Source: Diphasiastrum complanatum
Taxonomy: Eukaryota; Streptophyta; Lycopodiopsida; Lycopodiales; Lycopodiaceae
Length of the DNA stretch: 64,000 nt
Reading direction: 5' to 3'
Assembly (NCBI GenBank): GCA_029204225.1
Contig: CM055096.1
Location: forward strand, 65,634,370 to 65,698,369
Shown: one piece after another, positions 36,024 through 47,800 of the stretch
How positions within the stretch are numbered: position 1 is the first letter of the stretch
Layout of the letters: each line of letters starts with the position of its first letter
Notes under the pieces: generated by a model
The model's input: the letters and a program-made list of their open reading frames with translations, nothing else
Database searches by the model: none
Told to the model about the DNA's origin: nothing
Program-made: the position numbers and the translations under genes

Positions 36024-36724
36024 TGTTGGATTTATTCCTCTACTCTCCTAAATTCCATGTTAATCTAGTTCCATTCATATTGCTGCAGTTTTACATGCAT
36101 TGTTGCACAGTCTACAGAGATACTCTATTACTGAAGACAAACATCATAATGGCAACCATGCTAACTTTTCAAGGAAGCCCGACTCCATCGACTATCATCG
36201 AGGACTATTGTCTCGACTTTATTCACTATTAGCACACTCGACTCCAAATAGTCGAAGCCTTCTCACACCCACTTCATGTACTGCGCTTGCATCTGCACTA
36301 ATGTAAATTGTATATAGATGATGATCATTGTAACATACATATAACATAAGTATGAGAATTATCAAAGATGGACACTATAGATGCTTTCATGCATTGATTC
36401 TTTCTTTTTAGATTGATTGTCAGGAATAGCTCATAGCTTTTACAGAATGGAGTTAGCTTCTTGAGCATCCAGTTTTGTTCGCAATTGTCTTGTGCTCACA
36501 ACATCAATTTGACTTGTATTTTCATACATATCAATCTGAATCGACTATTGTCTTCTTTGTCAATGTTGACTGCTTTTGCTATTTCATTTTTTTGTCTGAC
36601 TCTCTTACTACTTTGTCTGACAGTCTGCTCTTCTCGCTTCTGCAATTGCAAGTAATTAAATTCTTTGTGTTCACCTACGTGTTCGCCTACGCACTTAGGA
36701 GATTTCTACCACCATCTCCCAGCA
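36024..36724 (+). repeat. 5' LTR of a copia element
   Basis: 701 bp, TGTTGG...AGCA, followed directly by the primer site. The first 120 bp resemble the LTR pair at 5846 and 6894, so all three belong to related subfamilies; the 3' halves differ. Confidence 0.85.
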
Positions 36725-36737
36725 TGGTATCAGAGTG
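36725..36737 (+). other. Primer-binding site (initiator Met tRNA)
   Basis: TGGTATCAGAGTG, the standard copia primer site with changes only at its end, directly after the LTR. Confidence 0.9.
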
Positions 36738-36876
36738 AAAATTATGGCTTGATAAGCTTCCCACAGAACCTGGTTCTATCACCTGATAGAATAATTGATT
36801 TCTTGTTCTGTAAATAGCATTAGATTTCATTTTTTAGTCACTAATAGTTATTATTGTCACCTAGACTAACTTCCAC

Positions 36877-37402
36877 ATGGATTGTCAAAGCAAAGCCAGT
36901 CACATCGTGAACAAGGTTGATGGATCTAACTACCATCTGTGGAAAATTAAGATGAAAATTGTGCTAATGGCTAAGAAGTTGTATGATATTGTCACAGGTG
37001 CAAAGGCAAGACCCAATGCAAATATCGCTGCAATATCTCAATGGAAGCTGAAGGATGGCAAATCTCAGACACACAAATCGGCCATGTGTCTAAAGCTCAA
37101 ACCTCAAAAGAAGTCTGGGACATCTTGAACACATTGTACAATGTGCGGGACATATCTTCTAAGCTACACCTCAGATGGAGATTCTTCTCCCTCAAGATGG
37201 CAAATGGTGATTCACTTCAGAATCACATCAACCAGTTCAAGAACTTGCCGCAATAGATGGCCATTGTCAGATCAGTCATAGACTATCAAGACACAGTAAT
37301 GAGACTGCTTTCAAGGCTGCCAAGCTCATATGACAACCGGGTGATGATGATCACGACACACCCAGAGCTAACTCTATCAAGAGTCATCACAAGAATCTTG
37401 TT
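36877..37402 (+). pseudogene. Copia gag, truncated
   Basis: Starts at ATG 36877 with the DUF4219/UBN2 pattern (V-D-G-S-N-Y-H-L-W-K-I-K-M-K, Y-D-I-V-T-G). A frameshift near 37045 leads to E-A-E-G-W-Q-I-S, V-W-D-I-L-N-T-L-Y and F-F-S-L-K-M, then L-L-S-R-L-P-S-S-Y-D. It breaks off at about 37402 against a gypsy gag-PR fragment on the other strand. The LTR, primer site, leader and gag are in the expected order and spacing. Confidence 0.88.
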
Positions 37403-38605
37403 GGCTTCAACCCTTGCAAACCCCATTTTTCATACAAAGTGGTGGAGATCAAATTGACACCCGATCCTCCATCTACCAATGTTGCCTCGTCCTCGTATCT
37501 CTTGTGTTTGATTGGCAAAGTGATGTTGTGTTCACTTTCCCATGCTGCTCCGATGTGGAGGACGTTACTTGTTTTCTCATAGCCCGTACAATATATGGGC
37601 TCAGACACTACTGGCTCCTCATCCGCTTTGGCCCATTCAGCTAGAAGGCTTTTCACTTGTGGTGCAATCCGCAATAGTTCTCCGAGTGGTAAACTAACAC
37701 GACTTGATAGTAAAAGTGTGAGCCTTTCAGTGCATGGTTCCTCAGGCTCCACCATGTGAAAAGGTGGTTCATGTTGGTGAAACTGATCATTCTGATCAAT
37801 GTGTAGTGGTGAGCCCACTTGCGGTTCCCGTTCGACGCCAACTAGAGGTTCTGTGGGATGGTCCTTTTCTGCCTCTTTTTCCTCCGCTTGTGCTTGCCTA
37901 CACAAATTGAACACCAGACAATCTCCCAGCTAGGAAAAGTCTTTGCTCTTTTCTAGCTGCATCTGTTGCTTTGACCAAGTTTCTCGAACTCGTCGATCAT
38001 CTTCTCTATAGTACCATTGATATTTGTTGATGCAATGGCGGTAGAAATTGTCGTGGTTTGCCCTGCCGTATAAGGCAACATTCCAACATTTGGTTCGTCA
38101 TCATAATCTTCATCCTCCTCACGAATTGCATCGGCCATAGCATTTTGTATCGTAGCGTATTGATTATGGCAGTTTAGCTCACGTCTAATCCGTTTAGGCA
38201 GACCTGCTAAAAACCACATAATCAAAGCATTGTCATTGATTATATCTGAGGTGTTTAACCCGATAAATATAATCTCGTACTGACTCTCTCTTTCCCATTT
38301 TAATTTTACTTAAAGAGGAAAGAGATCTTCCATAAATTTTCTGGGCTTAAATCTTGTAATGAGAGCGGCTTTAACCACTTCCCAATCCGTGTGTTTTGCT
38401 TCTTCTTGGTTATAAAACCCATTAAGGCCATAGAGAATAACTAAAGTTTATCGTGTTGAAAGACTTCGCCATAAATCCTACATGATTCAGAAAAGATTTA
38501 GAAAAATCTGATTGGATCAGATAACCCATTGTATTTTGGTATATCTAAATGAGGAGACCTTCTAACAACAATTGGTGGTGGGTTCATTGGTTCTCCTTCA
38601 GCCAT
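37403..38605 (-). pseudogene. Ty3/gypsy gag and protease fragment
   Basis: Minus strand. Gag starts near 38605 (M-A-E-G-E-P-M-N-P-P-P, then D-I-P-K-Y-N-G-L-S-D-P-I, the usual gypsy gag opening). It continues with F-L-A-G-L-P-K-R-I-R-R-E-L (38225-37953) and reaches protease at 37480 (T-L-V-D-G-G-S-G-V-N-L-I-S), ending at L-K-P-T near 37402. Frame changes occur in 38560-38225 and near 37940. RT and integrase are absent. Confidence 0.88.
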
Positions 38606-39205
38606 AATTCCAAATATTGTCAATCAGATAATGAGATTGGATCTAGATTTTTCAAAAAAAAATCCTATCTCAGATCAGATCAGATCTTTCTCTATCACTT
38701 GAAAACAAATTATAACTAAATGACTCAAAAATTTGATAGAGGCTAGATCTGGTATATCAGTACCTAGAAATAGTATAAGCGAAGGTTTAATGGGCGAGGG
38801 TTGACTTGGACCACAAGTCAACGCTTACGATCAACATGCGGTTGTGATGACACCATGAAATCATGCTTCCGCTCACATATGAAGGAAATTGCGGTTGCAG
38901 CTTCACGCTCCTACAGTCACTTGCGAAGGAGATTTTGTTGTCTATGTCTTCATGCTCCACTAGATAAACGTTCTGTTAATTAAGTACAGAACTATTAATG
39001 ATCTTGTAATTGTGATTAGAATAACATAAAATCATCCAACAATTATATAAGGATCTGAACGAGTATGATTAGTATTGGTCAGAAATTAGACAAAGATCAA
39101 ACGACTGGTTTTTAGTATTCGACTCCTCAGAGTTAGAGATAATATTGAGAGAGAGTAAAGTATTCAGAACTATAGCAATTACTTGTTTCTGTAAATAGTT
39201 GTGTT
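38606..39205. other. Spacer upstream of gypsy gag
   Basis: Contains direct GATCAGATCAGATC repeats near 38670-38690. Could be gypsy leader; no primer site was found. Confidence 0.35.
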
Positions 39206-39695
39206 CAATTTCTGTTCATCAATCTTAATGGAAGGTTCAACCTCAGAAATTTGCTTGATTAACAAGTTCAATGGAGATGATTTCCACACGTGAAAATTCA
39301 AAATAAGAATGATACTGGTCAAAAAGGAGCTATGGAAATTCGTCAACGGTTCAATAGCCAGACCGATGAAACAAGAACTGCTACCAACATGGGAAGCAAA
39401 GGATGACAAAGCTCTTGCCATATTATCCTTAAATCTGAAAGATACTCAAATAGCTCATGTATCAAATAGTACGACTTCGAAAGAAGCATGGGTTATTTTA
39501 ACAAGCATTTATGAGACTTCAAATGTATCGACTTGTCTTTTACTGAGAAAGAAGGTCCTTACCCTCAGAATGAGCGAAGGCACCTCAGTTAGCGATCATC
39601 TAAATGGGTTCAAACAGGTGCTGAATCAATTCGTTGCAATAGATTCGCCTATTTCAGAAGAACTGAATCACTTGGCACGCCTACATACCAAGTAA
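39206..39695 (+). pseudogene. Second copia gag fragment
   Basis: Encodes E-L-W-K-F-V-N-G-S, L-S-L-N-L-K-D-T-Q-I-A-H-V, E-A-W-V-I-L-T-S-I-Y-E and L-R-K-K-V-L-T-L-R-M, the UBN2-type gag order. An upstream frame has I-N-K-F-N-G-D-D-F-H. It stops at 39693 in a run of A (39693-39705), directly before the hairpin array. No LTR is seen upstream; a G-box core lies at 39287-39292. Confidence 0.85.
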
Positions 39696-39718
39696 AAAAA
39701 AAAAAGTTTGTCCAGCTG

Positions 39719-39867
39719 ACCACCTTAGCACGCCGTCGTGCTAGGGTGGTGGGTTGTCAGGGCAAAAAAGATTTGCCCTGACAACCTACCACCATAGCAC
39801 GCCGGCGTGCTATGGTGGTTTTTTGCTCTGGCAACCTACCACCTTAGCACGACGACGTCCTATGGTG
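39719..39867. repeat. Clustered palindromes and hairpins
   Basis: Four inverted repeats in 149 bp. 39719-39750: near-perfect 32 bp palindrome (arms start ACCACC, end GGTGGT). 39752-39786: hairpin with perfect 15 bp arms (GGTTGTCAGGGCAAA) and loop AAAGA. 39788-39819: perfect 32 bp palindrome. 39838-39867: degenerate palindrome of the same type, preceded by a half-hairpin (39820-39836). Palindrome and hairpin alternate. Related R copies at 43310-43340 and 55725-55755 have only a short ACCACC/CCCACCG stretch here, so the array is an expansion specific to this copy. Confidence 0.95.
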
Positions 39868-40132
39868 TTAGCACAATGAGGAAGATAGGTGTCAATGTTG
39901 AATGTCAATTGTTATCCATGTCCAAAATAAGTTTGGCAGCTTAACAGCTTAAAGATATTTGATAATACAATTTAGTCCAATCTTCCCTATGTAACATCTA
40001 ATTATTAGCGATAGGCTTTCCCATATTATCAACGTATCAAGGCATTCTGTCATTCTGATCAGTCTTATGGTACTGGTCCGTATCAATTTATATAGTAAAC
40101 ACTTATGTATTAAAAAAATAGCAGCATTATAT
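39867..40132. repeat. Repeat R, partial copy 1
   Basis: Matches about 43339-43604 and 55755-56020 (starts GTTAGCACAATGAGG, ends AGCATTATA). It lies just left of Penelope-like copy B, while a longer R copy lies just right of it. Confidence 0.85.
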
Positions 40133-40599
40133 ACGTTGCAATTTGCAAACAAGAGATAGCATGGAACAACACTCAGAATTGTTCAATTTAGTAAGATTTT
40201 AAAATTCTGATAATGTCCATTGTATTATTACCAATGCATGTTTTGGTCAAGTACTTTACCCTAACATTTGTAATAGGCTTAGGGCAGATCCATGCCATAC
40301 AATCCCTACAAATGTGGTGATTCCTTGTACAAATCCATGTACCTTAAGGGCACGTAGGCTATCAATACTTGTATTCTTGTATTAGAACTACCTTACTTGT
40401 AAGAAAAATGACAAAGTCATCATTTGTGTACCCCGAATTTATATATGAATGCTTATCATTGCTAAATGAGAGGCAAAACTATGATAGTTTGGGTTGTTCT
40501 TGTTATAAATGTAAGTTGCCCCCATCTCCTATAACCATTCGTAAGATGCCACCATTTTCTATAACCTCACCATTTGTCGAATTAAACGAGATGGTAATG
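40133..40599 (-). other. Probable 3' end of Penelope-like copy B
   Basis: A minus-strand frame includes I-N-F-L-N-I-T-I near 40600, like the F-L-D-L-x-I block after the RT core in this protein type. Beyond that I see no certain motif. Confidence 0.4.
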
Positions 40600-43031
40600 T
40601 TCAAAAAGTTTATCGTGTTGTTGGCCACGTTGCTTTTATCTATATCGAGATATTCCAAGGGTTGTCCGGTATGCTAGGCTGCATTTTGTACAGGAACTTG
40701 TCAATAAGGGGATTGTTGATAAAGCATATATCATCAATATATCTGAAAGAGAACTTGAAATCATTCATAAATTTTATTTGTCTCAATTTCACCAACCTTT
40801 TGATAAATTTCATTGTGAAGTAAGAGAGATACCAATTGCACCATAACGGCAAGCAAGAGAATCTCATAGGGATCCCTCTGATTTGTCTCCATGTGTGATT
40901 ACCAAGTTTGATAATGCAATTATCTATCAACAAAGAATTCCATGCGCATATTGTATCCATGTCAACAACATTCCATTCATCAGAATTTTTCTTGTTCTAG
41001 GACCATTGGAAATCCTTGACTTTTGATATCCATTTATTGTGAAGGATTTTTCCCTTTGTAAATTTGAAGGCAAATAGGATTAGTTTCTTTAGAACCATCT
41101 TCAACCCATCCGTCCCATCCAGGGGTATATTTTCGTAACATTTGGAGATTTCCATGGCCTCTATGCAGTAGATCTCCTTTAAAATATTGAGATAAAAGTC
41201 AACAGAGAATTCACATTGCCAAAGTAAAGTTGTATCACCATTTAGGTAGCTCTTGTATGTTTTTGCTTTAAGGCTTGCACCTTCCATAATGAAAGATGTA
41301 GCATACCAAGAACCCCTGTCAGGAATTTAGTGAGTCCAAAAAAATAGCACTCATGGGCATTTGTGATGCATCTGAAAGACTTTTTATGAGCTTTAAAAGT
41401 GCATAAGAGGTAGGGAAGTTCTTTTGATTATATGAACTCTTCAGGTATTCTATTTTGCAAAGTGTCCTCTATATGTTCTAGAGAGTGATGAACAAGATTA
41501 TTTGATCAGTCAGGATAGGGTTCAAAGTCTTGACTATCAAGCCTCTTAATTGCAAGTGTCTTGACAAGATTTTTACAAATGAAACACAGATTATGTTGCA
41601 CTTTGTCTACGCCATTGATGTACAAATGTTTGATTAACCATTGTCGTTCATTATTGGCATCTATCTTTTTCAGGTAAATTTTCTTTTGCAACATCGCGTT
41701 GTCCATCCTTACCTTTGTAACCTGTAAACCTCTTTCTTTTTTCCATATTCTGTCCAGACACCACCAAACTCGGATTGTTTAGGTTGAAAGCACCGGCCCT
41801 TTTATTAGAGTTTTGAAAGAATTTATCTTGGAGAGTAGAGAAACTTGGTCTTTAGATTAGGCGTTCAATTTCTCTGATGTCTTCCGCATCACCAAGGTTG
41901 GCAAGTAGTTTGGCAGAGAGGTTTGCAGCTAACTCTATAGATGCATCAATCATGTGTTGGCGTATAAAGAGGAAAGTGATGTGGGACTTGACCACGTCTC
42001 TAGCAGGCTTGTGTAGCCAAAGGAAGAATGCATTCAACTGATTTTGCAAGGATGCACCATGGAAAAACCTACTCAGATTGTTCATTATGAACCAGACACC
42101 ATGATCGAACCAGACAACGAGCTATTCTTGCACTTGTCACCAAATCTACATTTGAAAAAGGGTCTCTTCCAATTCAGATTCTGGCCTAGTGCATATTCAT
42201 TCTATTGAAACCGGTGTCAAAGTGTCCATGAACTCGAGCCCATGTTTTCTCAAAAGGGCAACGAGAGGGTTCAAAAAGATTCATGCCAATGATATTGTCA
42301 AAGGGCGACAGGTGTCTCAAGGGAAGTATTCTTATTTAGAGCGGCAAGTTTACAAGTTTCTACTTCTTTATCAGTCAGATGTGCAAGTAAAATCCAAAGT
42401 TCAATGGGCAAGGGAGCTAGAAAGTTTACAGTGGGTAGGCTCCAAAGTTTGAAAGCAATACATGCAGATTTGAACTCAATAGTACGGCTAGGGACCATGG
42501 AAATTTGACAGTTTTTGGCTTGGCAGAACTCAAAGGTAGATTGGTCTCCAAGATCACAGATAACTTGAGAGATTTCAAGTTACGAAGCATTGTCTTCATC
42601 CAACTCATCTAAGAAAACAAGAGGGTGTGGAGAGAGGGGTGTATCAAGAATGGTAGGTGTTGGTTCAGCAAACAAGGAGTCATTTTCTTTTTCAAGACAA
42701 TCAAAGACTTTTCTTATATTTTGGTTAAAAAATCTCTCTTCCTCCTCATATATATCAATAAGACTAGCAAGATCAGTAGCAAAATTTTCCACAGTACCCA
42801 AAGGGTCAATACAATTTTTACCATAATCCATTTAGATTTTTACACAATGTAAGGTATTTAAGAGATCAATCATACATAGCACTTTATCTTCTGGTCTAGC
42901 GGCACTGCAGGTGGCACGATTTCAACAATAAAACTATGCAAGATCATAGCTCTTTTCATACAACAGATCAAAGTTTGTATGAATTGATTAGGGGGAGGAA
43001 GGGCTCCCCATAACCAAGATCAGCATCATCT
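40600..43031 (-). pseudogene. Penelope-like element copy B with RT core
   Basis: Minus strand. 43031-42190: the unknown ORF shared with copies A and C (E-E-E-R-F-F-N-Q-N-I; W-I-L-L-A-H-L-T-D-K-E-V). 42085-41860: W-L-H-K-P-A-R-D-V-V-K-S-H. 41706-41510: N-N-E-R-Q-W-L-I-K-H-L-Y and N-L-C-F-I-C-K. About 41390: F-K-A-H-K-K-S-F-R-C-I, the start of RT, matching the K-x-H-K-x-P-x-x-x-R-x-I pattern. 41160: E-I-S-K-C-Y-E-N-I-P-L. 40900-40840: G-I-P-M-R-F-S-C-L-P-L-W-C-N. 40745-40727: active site F-R-Y-I-D-D-I. This order and the R-Y-I-D-D core fit Penelope-type rather than LTR or LINE RTs. Several frameshifts and stops are present. No GIY-YIG endonuclease was seen. Confidence 0.7.
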
Positions 43032-43863
43032 TGAAACCAACCTGAGGACTAAACCATGAAAAAAACCTTTGTTAGCCTATGAATCCATGTAAGGTAAAGG
43101 TTTGATATTGTCCCGACCAAAGGATAGTCAGATTTACACCTCAAGGATGCACAGAGAGAGATTAATGAAACACAGCTCCTCTTGCCAAACCAAGACCAAA
43201 CCTTTTAAAACCTTTATTCATAATCCAACAAGGTAGAATATAGCTGAAAGCATACAATACTTCAAAGAAAGAAAGCACCGTATAGCGAAACAAATTTCAA
43301 GACATCCAGCTGGTACCTACCACCATCCCACCGCACAAGTTAGCACAATGAGGAAGACAGGTGTCAAAGTTGAATGTCAGTTGTTATCCATGTCCAAAAT
43401 AAGTTTAGTAGCTTAACAGCTTAAAAATATTTGATAATACAATGTAGTCCAATCTTTCCTATGTTCATTTAATTATTAGCGATGGGCTTTCCCATATTAT
43501 CACCGTATCAGGGCATTCCGCCATTCTGATCAGTCTTATGGTACTGGTCCATATCAATTTATATAGTAAACACCTATGTATTGAAAAAATAGTAGCATTA
43601 TAGATATAATAGACATAGTACCATTTTCGATAAGACCTTGCTAATCGCCAATGAGTTGTGGGATGTTGTCATAGGTACAGAAGTAAAGCTTGAAGACAAC
43701 ACAAAGACTCATCAAGTTCTTTGTTCTGTCGACCATTCTGATCGTGGACGCACCTGTGCTTACACTGTGGGCAGCACTTTGCACAACAGTTGTCTTGATA
43801 AACCCCAAACAATGGCCATTTCCGTGAGACTCACATAGCTGACTGGCCAGTTGGATCACATGT
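43032..43863. repeat. Repeat R, long copy 2
   Basis: About 830 bp nearly identical to 55446-56275. On the minus strand it carries an AATAAA signal near 43210. The right third has a plus-strand frame (N-E-L-W-D-V-V-I-G) like a scrap of retroelement gag. Class unknown. Confidence 0.85.
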
Positions 43864-44261
43864 TGCGCAGGCATCCCAAAGGGAGCCCGGAAACATGACT
43901 TAGCTTCTCAGCCTTCAACTCTTGCCATCCAGACCCACTTGACATACAGGCAGCCAACTTGCCAACAACGATCAGACTCAACCAACTTGAAGTTTGGAAA
44001 CCAACATTGAGATCCAACTTGGCGCCATGCCAGATCGGGGGTCCCGATGTGGGAGACTTCCCTCCAAGCAAGCCGCCAAACTTAACTAACTCGAAGTTTC
44101 GTTAAAAACGAGTAATGTCCATTCCAAGCAAGTTGTCTGACTTACATCAGACTTAAACCCACTCAAAGCTTCGTCACAAGCGCTGGAAGCCAACTTGGCA
44201 CCACGCCAGACTAGACAGCCATAAACAGGTAACTTCCACCTAAGCAAGCCATCCAACTCAA
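43864..44261. repeat. Repeat S, left part of an interrupted copy
   Basis: Head module of S (GCATCCCAAAGGGAGCC...), matching 60130-60415 and 61535-61645. It ends at CCATCCAACTCA, where the copia element inserted; the copy resumes at 49527. Confidence 0.85.
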
Positions 44262-44874
44262 TGTCATGGAAGTATTTTTTTTTTCTTTGTTTTGTGTTCG
44301 TCCTCTCTTCTAATTTGTGAACAATTTTTTGTCTTGCTTGTTGGCGGATTGACTCTCTGCTCTTTCGCTGTGTTCTGCTCGTTGGCAGACTTTCATGCAC
44401 AGCTATGGTATTTTTGCTTTCTTACTCTATTCGCTACGTCTCTCTCTGTTTCTTACAGATCTTTGTATTCACTATCTCTCTTCTTTTTGTTATGATCCAG
44501 AGAGAATCATTTATACCTCCACTGTGTGGAGTTTACAAGATAGTTAAACGTAGAATCACAAGACTAGTTAACGCTAATCAACTAGTTAGTTAGTTCTGTC
44601 ATTGCTATTCGTTTCAGCTGGGCATGAAGCCCGTTGAGCTGCCAACTGGCAGCCCGAAGGATTTCACTTCGTTTGTTTTCATTCTTTTTGTTGTTTTTGT
44701 TTTGCGTCCCTTTTGCGGTTTGTGGTCTTGGAGGTGTGTTTACGATTCGAGATTGATTCGTGAATCATTCGTGCTTCGAGTCAAAGACACGTTGACTATT
44801 GCGAATTGTTCTCGTTCGACCTTCGTGTCTTGTTCGTGCTGCGACAAAGTTGAAAGAGTTCACCATTTCTTACA
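44262..44874 (-). repeat. 3' LTR of the nested copia element
   Basis: 613 bp, TGTCATGG...CTTACA in window orientation. The polypurine tract (AAGAGGGAG on the minus strand, 44875-44883) adjoins its inner end. It pairs with 48771-49526. Confidence 0.92.
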
Positions 44875-47800
44875 CTCCCTCTTGAACCTTGCAGCTTTGT
44901 TCATTCAATCCAATTGCCTCTCTTTGCTTGGTAAAGAGTGGCTTGTCGAGTGGTTTCGTGAGGAGATCTGCAATCATACTTTCTGATTTTATGAACTGGA
45001 CCTGGAGCTCTCCTTTCGAGATCAAATCTCGAATGTGATGGTACTTCAAATGAATGTTCTTCATCTTTGAATGGAAGATAGGATCCTGGGACAGATAGAT
45101 GGCACTCAGGGAGTCCATCATCATGCTTGGCCCCTCTTGTGGTATTTCGATTGCCTCCAGCATCATCCGCAGCCACACTACCTCATTTGCCACTTTCAAG
45201 GCTGCGACATACTCAACTTCGCAAGAGGATTGAGCTACCAAGGTTTGCTTTTTGCATATCCAGCTGATTGCAGCTCCGCACTCCATTGTACATCCTCCAG
45301 TAATGGACTTGCTGTCATCCTTGCAGCTTGCCCAGCTCGCATCACTATAGTGATGCGACTCGAATCATTTCTCCTTATTTCTAGCTTTGTAGGTTAATCC
45401 AATATTCTGGGTACCCTTCAGATATTGTAGGATTCGTTTGGCCATTTGCCAATGTGCTAGACCAGGATTGGAACAAAATTGGCTCAATGTGTAAACAGAG
45501 AAGGCCAGATCTGGTTTGGTACAAATTGTCATGTACATTGTCAGACTCCCGATTAAGTTCTGATAGGGTATCTGCCATCTTCTGTTCTTCCTCTTCTGTT
45601 TTTGGGCAATCCTTTTTCGTGAGCTTGGCTCCAACTATCATTGGTGTGGCTTTTTCTGTGCAGTCCATCATGTGGTACTGCTTCAACACTTTTCTAGCGT
45701 ATTCTGACTAACTCAAGTGCATTTCGCCATTTCTTTGATCTCTTCTGATCTCCAACCCTAGGCATTTTGTTGCTTCTCCAAGATCTGTGATTTCGTAGCT
45801 TTCAGAAATCTGACTCTTCGTGTCTTTGATCAGCATCAAGAAATTTCCTATCATCAGCGAACCATCCACAAAAATGGGCAGTATCACAAAATCCTTTCCT
45901 ACTCTTTTGATGTAGACATTACAATCTAGTTGAGTAGGGTTGAAGTCTAGAGACTTCAGAAGACCATCAAGCTTTTTGTAGCCTTATGCTTGTCATCTTC
46001 ACCATGGGCGAATATGTGTCAAAATAGTCGACACCATATTTCTGCGTGTAGCCCTTTGCGACAAGCCTTGCCTTATAGCGGTCAATAGTGCCATCTGATT
46101 TTAGCTTTTTCTTGTACACCCACTTGCAGTCAACTATTTTCCTATTTTCTGGCAGTGACTCTGATGTCCATGCCTCGTTTTGCCTCATCCACTCGATCTC
46201 TTCTGACATTGCCTACTTCCAAAATTCTCTCTCTGGACTCTGGACAACTTCTTGGTATGTTGATGGCTCTCTTGTGAAGCTGCAGTACTCGAACTATGTG
46301 ACTTCACTCCATTGAAGATTGTCAAAATAGCGGTCTGAAACTCTTCTTTGTCTTGTTGACCTTCGAGGTTCATTTCGTCGCTGCTCGAACATTTCTTGTT
46401 TGTGAGGTCGATCCTCTGCTTCCTGTTGCTCTAGAATCTGGGGCTCTGCATTCTGATTTGATGTATGTCCTCAATCTCCCTCTTGAATAGGCAGCAGTGT
46501 GAAGATCTCATGGCCACTTTCGTATTTCATTCCAGGGAATGTGGACTCGTCAAACTTCACATCTCTGCTCGAAACAACTTTCTTCGTGGTTGGATCATAG
46601 AGTCTGTACACATGTGTTCCATTCGAGTAGCCAACCATGATTGTTTGCTCGGATTTGTCATCGAACTTGTTTCTCTTTTCCTTTGGAATGTGCTTGTATG
46701 CTGCACATCCAAACACTCGTACATATGACAGATCAAGCTTTGCTTGTCCACATTTCGTATGGTGTTTTGTTCTCCAGCGTTGTCGTTGTAGATCTGTTCT
46801 GCAGGTGTACAACGGCTGCTATTGCCTCAGCCCATGGCAATTGAGCCGTGCCATCATGCATCTGGCTCCTTCAACTAGCGTTCTATTTTTTCTTTCTACC
46901 ACACCGTTGTATTCAGGTGTGTATGCAAGAGTACACTGGTGTTCAATCCCCTGTTCTTCGCAGAATCTTGAGAATTTTGTGCTTTTGTATACACCTCCAT
47001 TGTCAGATCTAAGGATCTATATCTTTTTCGAGGTGTGTCGCTCTGCAAATGCCACGAACTTCTTGAAACAATCAAATGCTTCAGATTTCTTCTTCAAGTA
47101 GTAGATCGTGGTCATTCGGCTGTAATCATCTACGAGCGTTAGAAAATATCTCGAACCTAAGAGCGAATCTGTTTTCATTGGTCCACACACATCAGAGTGG
47201 ACAAGCTCAAGAACTTCTTTGGCTCTTCTTCCCTCGTGTGTGAATGGATTCCGATGTTGCTTGCCCTTTTGACAAGCTTCGCATAACTCAGCCTCTAGCC
47301 TTGAAATCTTGAGACCTCTGCCAATGTCCTTTCTGCTCATGTCATACAGGCATCGCATGTTCAGATGATACATTCTTCTATGCCAGAGCTGATTTTTGTT
47401 TTCTGAAGCATTTAATATGCTTTCAGAATTGCTGATTATTTTGGCCTAGTAGAGATTTCCTTCTCTGCATCTGACCGTCAACAACTTGTTTGTTGTCTTC
47501 TCGATCATACGACAAGTATTGTCGTCGAACAAAACTCGAATGCCTAGATCTGTCATCTTGGAGATAGATAGCAGATCCTGTCTGAGTGAGGGCACATAGA
47601 GTGCTCCTGGCAGCTCTGCTTGGCCTGACAGTGTCCGTAGCTGTAGAGAGCCGATGCCTTTGACATTGTGTCTGCTTCCATTGCCTAGAATCACTGCTCT
47701 GTCATTTTCGAGTTTGCAAAAGTTGATCAAGATCTTCTTGTTGTAGGTTATGTGAGATGTTGCTCTTGAATCGATGAGTACATCGTAGTCGTGGTCAAAG

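Noticed and set aside
39719-39867. CRISPR array or rho-independent terminators
   Set aside because: Plant sequence; repeats are palindromes without regular unique spacers.
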